From Oleiphilus messinensis (lineage in GTDB: Bacteria; Pseudomonadota; Gammaproteobacteria; Pseudomonadales; Oleiphilaceae): 64,000 nucleotides of DNA. Of the stretch, positions 9,481 to 16,375 are shown in pieces; position 1 is the first letter of the stretch; every line of letters starts with the position of its first letter. The stretch is from positions 1,113,501 through 1,177,500 of the forward strand of contig NZ_CP021425.1 of the NCBI RefSeq assembly GCF_002162375.1, written 5' to 3'. The notes beneath the pieces were generated by a model, which had not been told where the DNA came from, did no database searches, and saw nothing but the letters and a program-made list of their open reading frames with translations. A program made the position numbers and the translations under genes.

Positions 9481-10154
9481 TAACATTCTCTCCAATATTG
9501 CTAGTAGTGGTGCGGATGCTAAACCGTAGTCATGGCTTCTTGCCTGCTTTGCCTTCACTCTGTTTCAAGCCTGCGATCATTCTCATTCTATGATGCTGGC
9601 CGGAAGGTGCGACTCTCGTGGTTTGATCCACCAATGCTGATATTGTTCTTCTTTGACTGCTGTGTTAGTGATAGCAGGTTTTCTATTAGTTCTACCCGGC
9701 TTTGTCGCTCGAGAAACTAAGACTTTGGTCTAATGTGTTCCTGGTATTAATGATCACATCGCTGTAAGTCATTGAATTGAGTATAAGGCAGTGCCTTTGT
9801 CTCCTATGTTAAATTTTGTTACGGGGTTTATCTATATTGTATCTTGCAATAATCCCCCAACAGTCTCTTATCCTATCCTACTTTGACAATGGTCTCGTTA
9901 TCATTTGCTACCATAATTCGGTCATTAACGGACATTTGAGGCTGGTTATGTGATCCGGTTTCTAGTAATTTTTTTGTTATAGTTTTTCGCTCCTAAGTGT
10001 TGGTGTTACTGGCCAATTAAGTGTAACGGGCCCATAATCCCTGCCGCGGGGGGGATTTTACGCCGCAGGGTAGCGTGAATCTACAGGAGGGGTCATTGCG
10101 GATTTACGCAAAATAAAAAGCTAAAAACGATAAAAGTATAAAAAGGAGGCTGGC
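9481..10154. other. 674-base non-coding gap upstream of the wax ester synthase
   Basis: I see no convincing gene here. The ORFs present have no ribosome binding sites or domain-like sequence. The gap is AT-rich, lies between divergent genes and must hold both promoters. A GC-rich element at 10039-10070 has arms CCCTGC and GCAGGG around a C/G-rich centre with a run of seven G. It lies about 85 bases before the synthase start and may be a leader hairpin. A strong AAGGAGG precedes the start at 10155. Confidence 0.5.
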
Positions 10155-11783
10155 ATGCACGATCTGAAAAATGAGCCAGTAAACGGGGTGGATACGGCGT
10201 GGTTGCGTATGGACTCAGCAACCAACTTGATGGTCATATCGGCTATGATCGTTGTGGATCAGATGGAGTTTGACGACTTTAAAGCGGTGATTCAGAATCG
10301 CTTTTTACGTCACCCCAGATTTCGCAAGAAACCAGTGCACCACACCGCTGGCTATTTCTGGGAAACTGATCACTTTTTTGATCTGGATCATCATGTTGTT
10401 AAGGTTGCTTTAACCGCACCTGCGGATAAAAAGTCACTGCAGGATTATGTTGCACGCCAGGTTGGTGTGCCGCTGGATGCCGGTAAGCCCCTCTGGATGC
10501 TGCATTTTATAGAGAACTATCAAGGGGGGAGCGCCATCCTGATGCGCATTCATCATTGTTATGCGGATGGGATTGCTCTGGTTCGATTGTTTCATGACAT
10601 TACGGACTCGGGACCGAATGTTAAGCATTTTACACCACCCCGTTCAGACTCAATGGATACGGGAAATCAAAGTGAATTAAGTTCAGCTGCACGCACTGCT
10701 GAAGCGCGCAGCGAAGCCAGTGAATTCAACCCCGGACGAGATAATGGTGAACCGGTGCCTGGTGAAAAAAAACATCGTGAAAGTCCTGATTTGTATTATC
10801 CATGGCCGTTTTATCAGCAGCTGTTTGATTCGGCGTGGCACTCGCTTGAACGTTATACGCGCATGGGTATCAGAATGTCAGAAGAAGGCATCCACGTGTT
10901 ACGCGAACCCGGAAGTGTGCGAGGTTATGTTAAAGATGTGTTGCGAGTTGCCAATGAGATTACACGCCTGGCCTCAATACCTTCAGACCCGAAGACGGCA
11001 CTCAAGGGCTCGCTTGGGGTAAAAAAAGCGTGTGCATGGTCCGAACCTGTGAATTTTGATGCAATCAAGCATATATCCAAGCGGCTGGGCTGTAAAATCA
11101 ATGACGTGCTCCTGTCTTGCGTAGCCGGAGCATTGAGGCATTATTTGCTGTCCCGTAGTGACTCGATTTCAAATCAGAAAATTCATGTCACTGTACCTGT
11201 CAATATCCGGCCGGATATCTCAATAGAGGATCCGTTAGAGGAGCTGGGCAATCATTTCGGTACCGTGTTTGTTCCGTTGCCCATAGGAATCGATAATCCT
11301 CTGGAGCGAATTTATACCTTGAAGCATGATATGGAGCAGCTGAAACAATCGCTTCAGCCTGGCTTGTCCTATGGTCTGCTATACGCAGCGGGTATGGCCC
11401 CGAGGTCATTACAGCGAAATCTCATGGATGTTTTCAGCAAGAAATCGACAGCAGTACTTTCGAATGTACCTGGCCCCAAGCAGAAACGCTACTTGGGAGG
11501 CAGCCGCATTCGCGAACAGATGTTCTGGGTGCCGCAGACCGGGGAAATCGGGTTGGGGTTGAGCATGATCAGTTACGCTGGTGGTGTACAATTTGGCGTC
11601 GTAAGTGATGTAAACCTCTGCGCCAACCCCGAAGTCATTGTCGAGGCGTGTGTTAAGCATATGCAAGAGTACCTTACATTGGTTAATTCTGAATTAAACT
11701 TCTATGCTCAAGATAACACCTCTGAAAACCTTGCTGAAGCTGACCAGGATTTAAACTTGTACAAGCGGAATCAGGCGGGTTAG
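10155..11783 (+). CDS. Wax ester synthase/acyl-CoA:diacylglycerol acyltransferase (WS/DGAT)
   Basis: This enzyme esterifies acyl-CoA to fatty alcohols or diacylglycerol and so makes storage wax esters or triacylglycerol at the membrane/droplet surface. The 542-residue protein has the catalytic HHxxxDG motif as HHCYADG at residues 133-139, the N-terminal acceptor-side sequence VNGVDTAWLRMDSATNLM, and C-terminal WS/DGAT motifs including ELGNHFGTVFVPLP and TAVLSNVPGP. AAGGAGG lies seven bases before the ATG. The gene stands alone; the mobile element begins about 70 bases after its stop. The family is typical of Marinobacter, Acinetobacter and Alcanivorax. Wax ester or triacylglycerol as main product cannot be read from the sequence. 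Confidence 0.95.
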   Translation: MHDLKNEPVNGVDTAWLRMDSATNLMVISAMIVVDQMEFDDFKAVIQNRFLRHPRFRKKPVHHTAGYFWETDHFFDLDHHVVKVALTAPADKKSLQDYVARQVGVPLDAGKPLWMLHFIENYQGGSAILMRIHHCYADGIALVRLFHDITDSGPNVKHFTPPRSDSMDTGNQSELSSAARTAEARSEASEFNPGRDNGEPVPGEKKHRESPDLYYPWPFYQQLFDSAWHSLERYTRMGIRMSEEGIHVLREPGSVRGYVKDVLRVANEITRLASIPSDPKTALKGSLGVKKACAWSEPVNFDAIKHISKRLGCKINDVLLSCVAGALRHYLLSRSDSISNQKIHVTVPVNIRPDISIEDPLEELGNHFGTVFVPLPIGIDNPLERIYTLKHDMEQLKQSLQPGLSYGLLYAAGMAPRSLQRNLMDVFSKKSTAVLSNVPGPKQKRYLGGSRIREQMFWVPQTGEIGLGLSMISYAGGVQFGVVSDVNLCANPEVIVEACVKHMQEYLTLVNSELNFYAQDNTSENLAEADQDLNLYKRNQAG

Positions 11784-11855
11784 GGCCACCGGCTTCCTAC
11801 TGATGCTTTGGGTGGCGTTGAAATCGCGGTGAGGGCTTTAACAGTTAACGAAATA

Positions 11856-11874
11856 CTTGACTAAACCTATTCAT
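11856..11874 (+). repeat. Left copy of imperfect inverted repeat of the TnpB element
   Basis: CTTGACTAAACCTATTCAT is the near reverse complement of 13813-13831. It lies 49 bases before the MerR-stub start. It could be an element end, a binding site for the MerR-type protein, or both. Confidence 0.5.
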
Positions 11875-11922
11875 ACACAGTATTTTGTACAGTGTTTTTT
11901 CTCATGGATGGAGGTGATGATT

Positions 11923-12138
11923 ATGGCTGAATTTCTATCGATAGGCGCTGCCGCTTTTCTGCTGGGTGTGGCCGTTTCCACCCTTCGTCGCTGGGAAAAA
12001 GAATCACGATTTATCTCAGATTTCCGTACGCCTGATGGCCATCGCCGTTACGCGCTTGAGAAACTTTTAGCCTTTTGCGGTCAGTCCACTGCTGATGAGC
12101 AACGCCGAATTATCAAAAATCAACGAGCCATCGCCTAG
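11923..12138 (+). CDS. MerR-type helix-turn-helix protein, DNA-binding stub of an IS607 TnpA
   Basis: The 71-residue protein is nearly all DNA-binding domain: FLSIGAAAFLLGVAVSTLRR, WEKE, then FRTPDGHRRYALEKLLAF. IS607 transposases begin with such a domain and continue for about 140 residues with a serine-recombinase domain, which is missing here. The stop codon follows after only about 10 further residues. GGAGG lies eight bases before ATG 11923, supporting this start over an upstream TTG at 11857. The stop TAG overlaps the GTG start of tnpB (TAGTG), so translation of the two is coupled. It is either a remnant or a separate DNA-binding partner. An intact reading frame, good ribosome binding site and coupling argue against simple decay. 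Confidence 0.85.
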   Translation: MAEFLSIGAAAFLLGVAVSTLRRWEKESRFISDFRTPDGHRRYALEKLLAFCGQSTADEQRRIIKNQRAIA

Positions 12139-13793
12139 TGGATACGCCAACGAAAACACTCACCTTTGAAACCCGGCTTGATTTGATTTATGAGCAGGAT
12201 GCAGCATTGTGTCAATATGCCGAGCTGTGGAATCAAGTGAAGTTTCGTTGGTTTGCTAACTTACAAAAGCCTAAAGCCCAGCAATTGAATCGTACCCAGT
12301 TTATGCATGAAATGGGGATGCCGTTCAGCTATCGGGTGTTTCAAGGCGTACAGCAAAGCATTAAAGGCTTAATCCAGTCTTACCAAACCAATCGAAACAA
12401 CCGACTGGTGACGCTGGACGTTAAAATCAAACAGCTGGAGAAGACGCTCAACAAGCTGAATAAGCGCTGTGATCATGTTGCAGAAAAAGGCTGCCCGCAA
12501 CAGGCGAAACAACTTCGCAACAGGTTACGACAGAAGGAAGTTAAACTGCGTCGTTGGCAGCAAAAGCAGTCCGCCTTGGTGGCCGAAAAACAGGAAAACA
12601 AAACACCGATTTGTTTTGGTGGTCGAAAGCTGCTGAAAGAGCGTCAAGCGTTAGAAACGGGTTCGGCCATTGAAGGCTGGAAACAACGCTGGCACGAAGC
12701 ACGACACCGCGAATTTCTATTAGTGGGTTCGCATGATGAATCCTGGGGCTGTCAAAATGCCCAGCTATCGCCCAGTGAGCAAGAAGATGCTTACCAGCTA
12801 AAACTCTTGGTGCCCCATCAATTACGCGCCACGTTTGGCACGACCATTCACATTGATCACCTGCAATTCAAGCATGGTAGGGCGATGATTGCCCAAGCCG
12901 TTTGGCAGAATCAGGTTAAAAAACACGATAAATCAATCAAGGGACAATCCCTGAGTTTTCGATTTAAGCGAGACAAAAAAGGTTGGCGGTTACTCGTTAG
13001 CGTGGAAGTGGCAGGACCAACAGAGCAAGCAGAGTGGATCGATGCTGATCAAGGTGTCATTGGTGTGGATGTCAACCCGGACCACTTAGCGGTGGTCGAG
13101 CTGGATCGAAACGGTAACCCACTGCAACACCGAACGTTTGACTTACCGTTACACTATAAGAATGATGTTCAACGGTCAGCCATTATTGGGGATGCCGTAC
13201 GAGACCTGATGGACTTTGCCGCACAGCAAGGTAAAGCGGTGGTGATCGAAAAGCTGGATTTTCAGCAGAAGAAACGGCAATACCAAAAGCAGGATCATCC
13301 TCAGTATGCCCGCATGTTAAATGCCTTTGCTTACGGTAAGATCAAGGACTTGATTGAAACGCAAAGCATAAAACGCGGCATACGCCTTTATCACGTCAAT
13401 TCGGCTTATACCTCATTATTGGGGCGGATGAAATATCGCGATCGACACGGTTTTTCAGATCACCATGCGGCCGCGTTAGTGATTGGTCGTCGGCATTATG
13501 GCTTTAAAGAAAAGCCGCCCAAACAACTCATTGGTATTAACGCGAAGGGTATCGTTAAGACCGAGCATCCGCCTGTAAGGATGGCGCTCAGGGACTATCA
13601 GTATTACACTAAACTTCAGCGTTGGTACCAACCACTCGAAAAATCATTAGATTTTCTGAGTGGCTGGCGTCACTTTCGTCGTGTGAATCGGGTTAGTTAC
13701 TTCGTCGAGGCTCGCCTTGATGGTAGACCGGGCATGAGTCCCGACTTGATTCAGGAAAGCGCTCCACTGCTTTCCGCCCACCCTGCGCTGTAG
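12138..13793 (+). CDS. tnpB: TnpB-related RNA-guided nuclease family protein without zinc ribbon
   Basis: TnpB proteins are RuvC-type nucleases guided by an RNA made from the 3' end of their element; they are ancestors of Cas12. This one has 551 residues (about 400 is usual) and a long charged, probably coiled-coil stretch at residues 90-170. The three RuvC acidic residues are visible: D311 in GVIGVDVNPD, E371 in VVIEKLDF and D441 in GFSDHHAAALVIGRR. The four-cysteine zinc ribbon normally found between the TS motif and the last Asp is absent: only about 16 residues (TSLLGRMKYRDRHGFS) separate them. That fits the 'TnpB-related accessory protein' subgroup. Start GTG overlaps the MerR-stub stop. 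The intact triad predicts a nuclease, not a dead repressor. A guide RNA would be expected from the 3' end of the gene into 13831. Confidence 0.9.
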   Translation: MDTPTKTLTFETRLDLIYEQDAALCQYAELWNQVKFRWFANLQKPKAQQLNRTQFMHEMGMPFSYRVFQGVQQSIKGLIQSYQTNRNNRLVTLDVKIKQLEKTLNKLNKRCDHVAEKGCPQQAKQLRNRLRQKEVKLRRWQQKQSALVAEKQENKTPICFGGRKLLKERQALETGSAIEGWKQRWHEARHREFLLVGSHDESWGCQNAQLSPSEQEDAYQLKLLVPHQLRATFGTTIHIDHLQFKHGRAMIAQAVWQNQVKKHDKSIKGQSLSFRFKRDKKGWRLLVSVEVAGPTEQAEWIDADQGVIGVDVNPDHLAVVELDRNGNPLQHRTFDLPLHYKNDVQRSAIIGDAVRDLMDFAAQQGKAVVIEKLDFQQKKRQYQKQDHPQYARMLNAFAYGKIKDLIETQSIKRGIRLYHVNSAYTSLLGRMKYRDRHGFSDHHAAALVIGRRHYGFKEKPPKQLIGINAKGIVKTEHPPVRMALRDYQYYTKLQRWYQPLEKSLDFLSGWRHFRRVNRVSYFVEARLDGRPGMSPDLIQESAPLLSAHPAL

Positions 13794-13805
13794 GGATAAG
13801 TTCGT

Positions 13806-13831
13806 TTAAACCATGAGTAGGTTTAAGCAGG
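13806..13831 (+). repeat. Right end of the TnpB element: hairpin plus right inverted repeat
   Basis: TTAAACC (13806-13812) and GGTTTAA (13820-13826) form a perfect seven-base stem with loop ATGAGTA. The right arm of this stem is also part of the right copy of the element's inverted repeat (13813-13831). Hairpins at the right end are typical of TnpB-associated RNAs, where the guide follows the scaffold, so the bases after 13831 could serve as guide. That role is inferred. Confidence 0.5.
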
Positions 13832-13874
13832 TTTATGAAAACGGTGTCCAATTGAAATCACAGGAGATACGATC

Positions 13875-14147
13875 ATGCAAATCAGTGAAAATGCATTGAC
13901 TAATCATGAAGTAACGATCTGCTTGAAAGGTGGTGCGGTACTGGGGCCTTACAACGCAACCTGGAGTAAGGAAAATCCGGGGGACATTCGGGAGCTGGTG
14001 AAGGAATACGAACGGTTTCTGCAGGGGGAGCCGCAACAGCGGTATAAGTTTCATTTGCATGACACTTACTCCAATAATGTCCATACCATCTATGTGCATT
14101 TTGATAATGTGGCGGGGATTTGCGACCAGGTTAAGACCCGTTCCTGA
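13875..14147 (+). CDS. Hypothetical 90-residue protein
   Basis: A small acidic to neutral soluble protein without signal peptide or recognised domain. It contains a run of polar segments (NPGDIRELVKEYERFLQGEP) and a His-rich stretch (YKFHLHDTYSNNVHTIYVHF). AGGAGAT lies about six bases before the ATG, which supports expression. It starts 44 bases after the right repeat of the TnpB element and is probably outside it. The function is unknown. Confidence 0.65.
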   Translation: MQISENALTNHEVTICLKGGAVLGPYNATWSKENPGDIRELVKEYERFLQGEPQQRYKFHLHDTYSNNVHTIYVHFDNVAGICDQVKTRS

Positions 14148-14229
14148 CTATAACGCTAACGACTTATCGGCAATACGACAAAAGTATTAGGCGAAAGACT
14201 CGCCATTGCTTAATAAATCATCTACCATG

Positions 14230-14277
14230 CGTCTCGTCCGAAGGAAAAATAAGGAAATAAAGCCTTTGGATGAGACG
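14230..14277. promoter_or_regulatory. Long imperfect inverted repeat in the pilU leader
   Basis: CGTCTCGTCCGAAGG (14230-14244) and CCTTTGGATGAGACG (14263-14277) are complementary at 13 of 15 positions around an A-rich 18-base loop. It lies 52 bases before the start of the PilU-like gene and after the stop of the small gene at 13875-14147. It could end the upstream transcript or act as a leader structure for pilU. No T-run follows, so a classical terminator is unlikely. Confidence 0.5.
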
Positions 14278-14329
14278 GTCAACATCGTTCACTTTTAATT
14301 GTCATGTCTTCGCTTTACAAGGATGTATT

Positions 14330-15514
14330 ATGAGCAGTACGCTTCATTTTTTCCTGCAGCAATGCGTCGCCCGCGGGGCGTCGGATTTGTTTTTGAGCGC
14401 TGGCGCTCGCCCCTCTATTCGGCTCGAAGGACGTTATACGCCTTTGTCGGCACCCGTTGTATCAGAGAAACACCTTTTAAACTTGATTCAGCGTATCTTG
14501 AGCACCGAGCAGCTTCAGACTTACCAACGTAATCGGGCGCTGGATATCGCCTATACCTTGCCAGATCAAAGCCGGTTCAGAATCAACTTGAGTTATCAGC
14601 GTGGTGCTCCTTTTCTTGTGGCGCGGCATATCAAGCATCAAATACCAGAGCCCGGTCAGTTGGGGCTTCCTGAAGGTGTGGCTGAATTATCGCTGCATGA
14701 GAATGGTTTGATTCTTTTTTGTGGGAACACCGGGAGTGGCAAGTCCACCTCTCTGGCGGCGATGGTTGAACATCGCAATACCCATGTCCCCGGCCATATT
14801 TTGGCGATCGAGGATCCAATCGAATTCTGGTTTGAACACAAGTTATGCATGGTGAACCAGCGAGAGATTGGGGCAGACGCACATTCCTGTGCTGACGCAC
14901 TTCGTCATGCTGTGCGGGAATCACCGGATATGTTGATGGTGGGCGAAATTCGTGACTTTGAAACCGCACGTCAGGTCGTGTCATTTTCTGAAACCGGGCA
15001 CCTCTGCCTGTCATCATTGCATGCAACGTCGAGTGCTCAGGCGATTCAGCGTTTAATCAACTACTATCCCGAGTCTGCCCGTTCATCATTGTTGATGGAT
15101 CTGGCACTTAATCTCAAGGCCGTCGTTTGTCAGCGCCTTGTCCCCGGCATTAATGGCCGGCGAGTTTTGGCGACAGAGGTGTTGATGAACACACCGTTAG
15201 TGGCCGAGCGGATTCAGTCCGGACGGCTTGATGATATCGCAGAGGCGATAGACCGTACCCAGGATTCCGGGGCGGAAACGATGGATCAGTCCTTGTTCAG
15301 ATTATTTAAGGCAGCCAGAATTTCTGCGGAAACTGCAGTGAAGTATGCAGATTCGAAGGTGAATATGTCTTTGTTGATTCGGTTCGGGCCTCAGGCAACC
15401 CGGAAACGCCAGCAAGACGGGAGGTATTCAGACGTTGGAGCTACTGGTAATCTATCGGTGCGCTCTGCCAATGCAATGGCTTGCGCGGATCGAGCACTCA
15501 AGCTTGTTCGCTAA
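14330..15514 (+). CDS. pilU: PilT/PilU-family type IV pilus retraction ATPase
   Basis: PilT and PilU are hexameric ATPases that depolymerise type IV pili for twitching motility. The 394-residue protein has Walker A GNTGSGKS at 132-139, an Asp box in ILAIEDPIEFWF, Walker B in DMLMVGEIRD and a His box ending GHLCLSSLHA. Its N-terminal domain (ASDLFLSAGARPSIRLEG) is the usual PilT/PilU one. The length and extended C-terminus fit PilU better than PilT, but PilT is not next to it here, so the choice is tentative. AAGGATG precedes ATG 14330. It stands alone, convergent with the Yip1 gene. Confidence 0.85.
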   Translation: MSSTLHFFLQQCVARGASDLFLSAGARPSIRLEGRYTPLSAPVVSEKHLLNLIQRILSTEQLQTYQRNRALDIAYTLPDQSRFRINLSYQRGAPFLVARHIKHQIPEPGQLGLPEGVAELSLHENGLILFCGNTGSGKSTSLAAMVEHRNTHVPGHILAIEDPIEFWFEHKLCMVNQREIGADAHSCADALRHAVRESPDMLMVGEIRDFETARQVVSFSETGHLCLSSLHATSSAQAIQRLINYYPESARSSLLMDLALNLKAVVCQRLVPGINGRRVLATEVLMNTPLVAERIQSGRLDDIAEAIDRTQDSGAETMDQSLFRLFKAARISAETAVKYADSKVNMSLLIRFGPQATRKRQQDGRYSDVGATGNLSVRSANAMACADRALKLVR

Positions 15515-15524
15515 TAAATAGTCG

Positions 15525-15549
15525 CCGGGGGAGGAGAAAACCTCCCCGG
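15525..15549. terminator. Hairpin between convergent pilU and Yip1 genes
   Basis: CCGGGGGAGG and CCTCCCCGG pair with one bulged G around an AGAAAA loop. It lies 10 bases after the pilU stop and 14 bases beyond the Yip1 stop. There is no T-run, so it is a transcript-end structure of uncertain type. Confidence 0.5.
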
Positions 15550-15563
15550 AGCCTTCCCTGTGG

Positions 15564-16166
15564 TTACCGGATATAAACCGGACCGATACCAACAGACCAG
15601 ATAATAACGGTGATGGCCAGCAAACCCACCAACATTACCAAGCCCACGGTTAATACAGAGCTTGCGAAAATGAAGCCTTTCTCAGCAGGAATCTTCATTA
15701 GAATGGGTAGCCCTTCATAGAGCAGGTACACCGAGTAGGCGACTGCGATGATACCGGCGAGCATGTTAACCCATAACACCGGATAGACCGCGATTATACC
15801 CATCACAAACAGCGGAGTGGCCGTGTAAGCTGCGAGAATGAAGCCCTTCGGCTGTGTGTCATCCACGTCAAAGGTTGCGGCGAAAAAGTCAATAAATTTG
15901 CCGATAATATACAGGCCTACAATCATGGCGCAGTAAAACAGCGTACAGAGTTGTATGGCACTTGATGAGGTTAGTTTTACGACGTCACCACCGGCGATAC
16001 TCCAGCCGACCTGAGTCGCACCGTAGTAGCCTGCAGCGGCAGGGATGAGTGCAAGAGCCAAGACATGCGAAGCGTAAAGCCTGCCAACGGATTCCCCATC
16101 GCGTCTAATGGATTCCCACTCTAGGTCTGGGTGTGTAAGCAAGCCCAAAACATGACCAATACTCAT
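15564..16166 (-). CDS. Yip1-family inner membrane protein
   Basis: A 200-residue protein with about five hydrophobic helices. The N-terminal HVLGLLTHPDLEWESIRRDG followed by a membrane helix is typical of bacterial Yip1/DUF1282 family proteins, which have no established enzymatic role. Helices are visible around residues 35-50, 70-95, 112-135, 136-152 and 165-195. AGGAGATC lies just before ATG 16166. It is transcribed alone and convergent with pilU. Confidence 0.85.
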   Translation of the reverse strand: MSIGHVLGLLTHPDLEWESIRRDGESVGRLYASHVLALALIPAAAGYYGATQVGWSIAGGDVVKLTSSSAIQLCTLFYCAMIVGLYIIGKFIDFFAATFDVDDTQPKGFILAAYTATPLFVMGIIAVYPVLWVNMLAGIIAVAYSVYLLYEGLPILMKIPAEKGFIFASSVLTVGLVMLVGLLAITVIIWSVGIGPVYIR

Positions 16167-16375
16167 ATGAAGATCTCCTCTAATGAGTTGTTTTTATTTA
16201 TTTTTGTACAACTTTGAGTTTATTATGATCCCAATACTTCCTGGTACATACATCCAATCACATCCTAAGTGTCGAAATAATGACCAAATTAGTCAAGTAA
16301 AAAAAATGTCAAATTAGATATTTCACGCAATTTTACGTGGAATCGTGTTCACGCTCTGTTACTGATTGCAACTTA

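Larger units (their letters stand above)
11856..13831 (+). mobile_element. IS607-like element lacking a recombinase domain (MerR stub + TnpB)
   Basis: The unit consists of a MerR-type DNA-binding gene and a tnpB gene that overlap by one base, as in IS607-family elements. The serine-recombinase part of TnpA is absent, so the element cannot move by itself. Its limits are set here by an imperfect inverted repeat: left copy 11856-11874 (CTTGACTAAACCTATTCAT) and right copy 13813-13831 (ATGAGTAGGTTTAAGCAGG), 15 of 19 positions complementary. IS607 elements are not generally noted for terminal inverted repeats, so these limits are provisional. Base composition is close to that of the neighbouring genes. 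No target duplication was identified. Confidence 0.65.

Noticed and set aside
11923-12138. Mercury-resistance type MerR regulator
   Set aside because: It lacks the metal-binding C-terminal part and is coupled to tnpB; the sequence is that of an IS607 TnpA DNA-binding end.
12138-13793. Nuclease-dead TnpB repressor (TldR-like)
   Set aside because: All three acidic RuvC residues appear present, so a catalytic loss cannot be claimed.
15525-15549. Classical rho-independent terminator of pilU
   Set aside because: The stem is good but no T-run follows on either strand, so it is only listed as a likely transcript-end hairpin.
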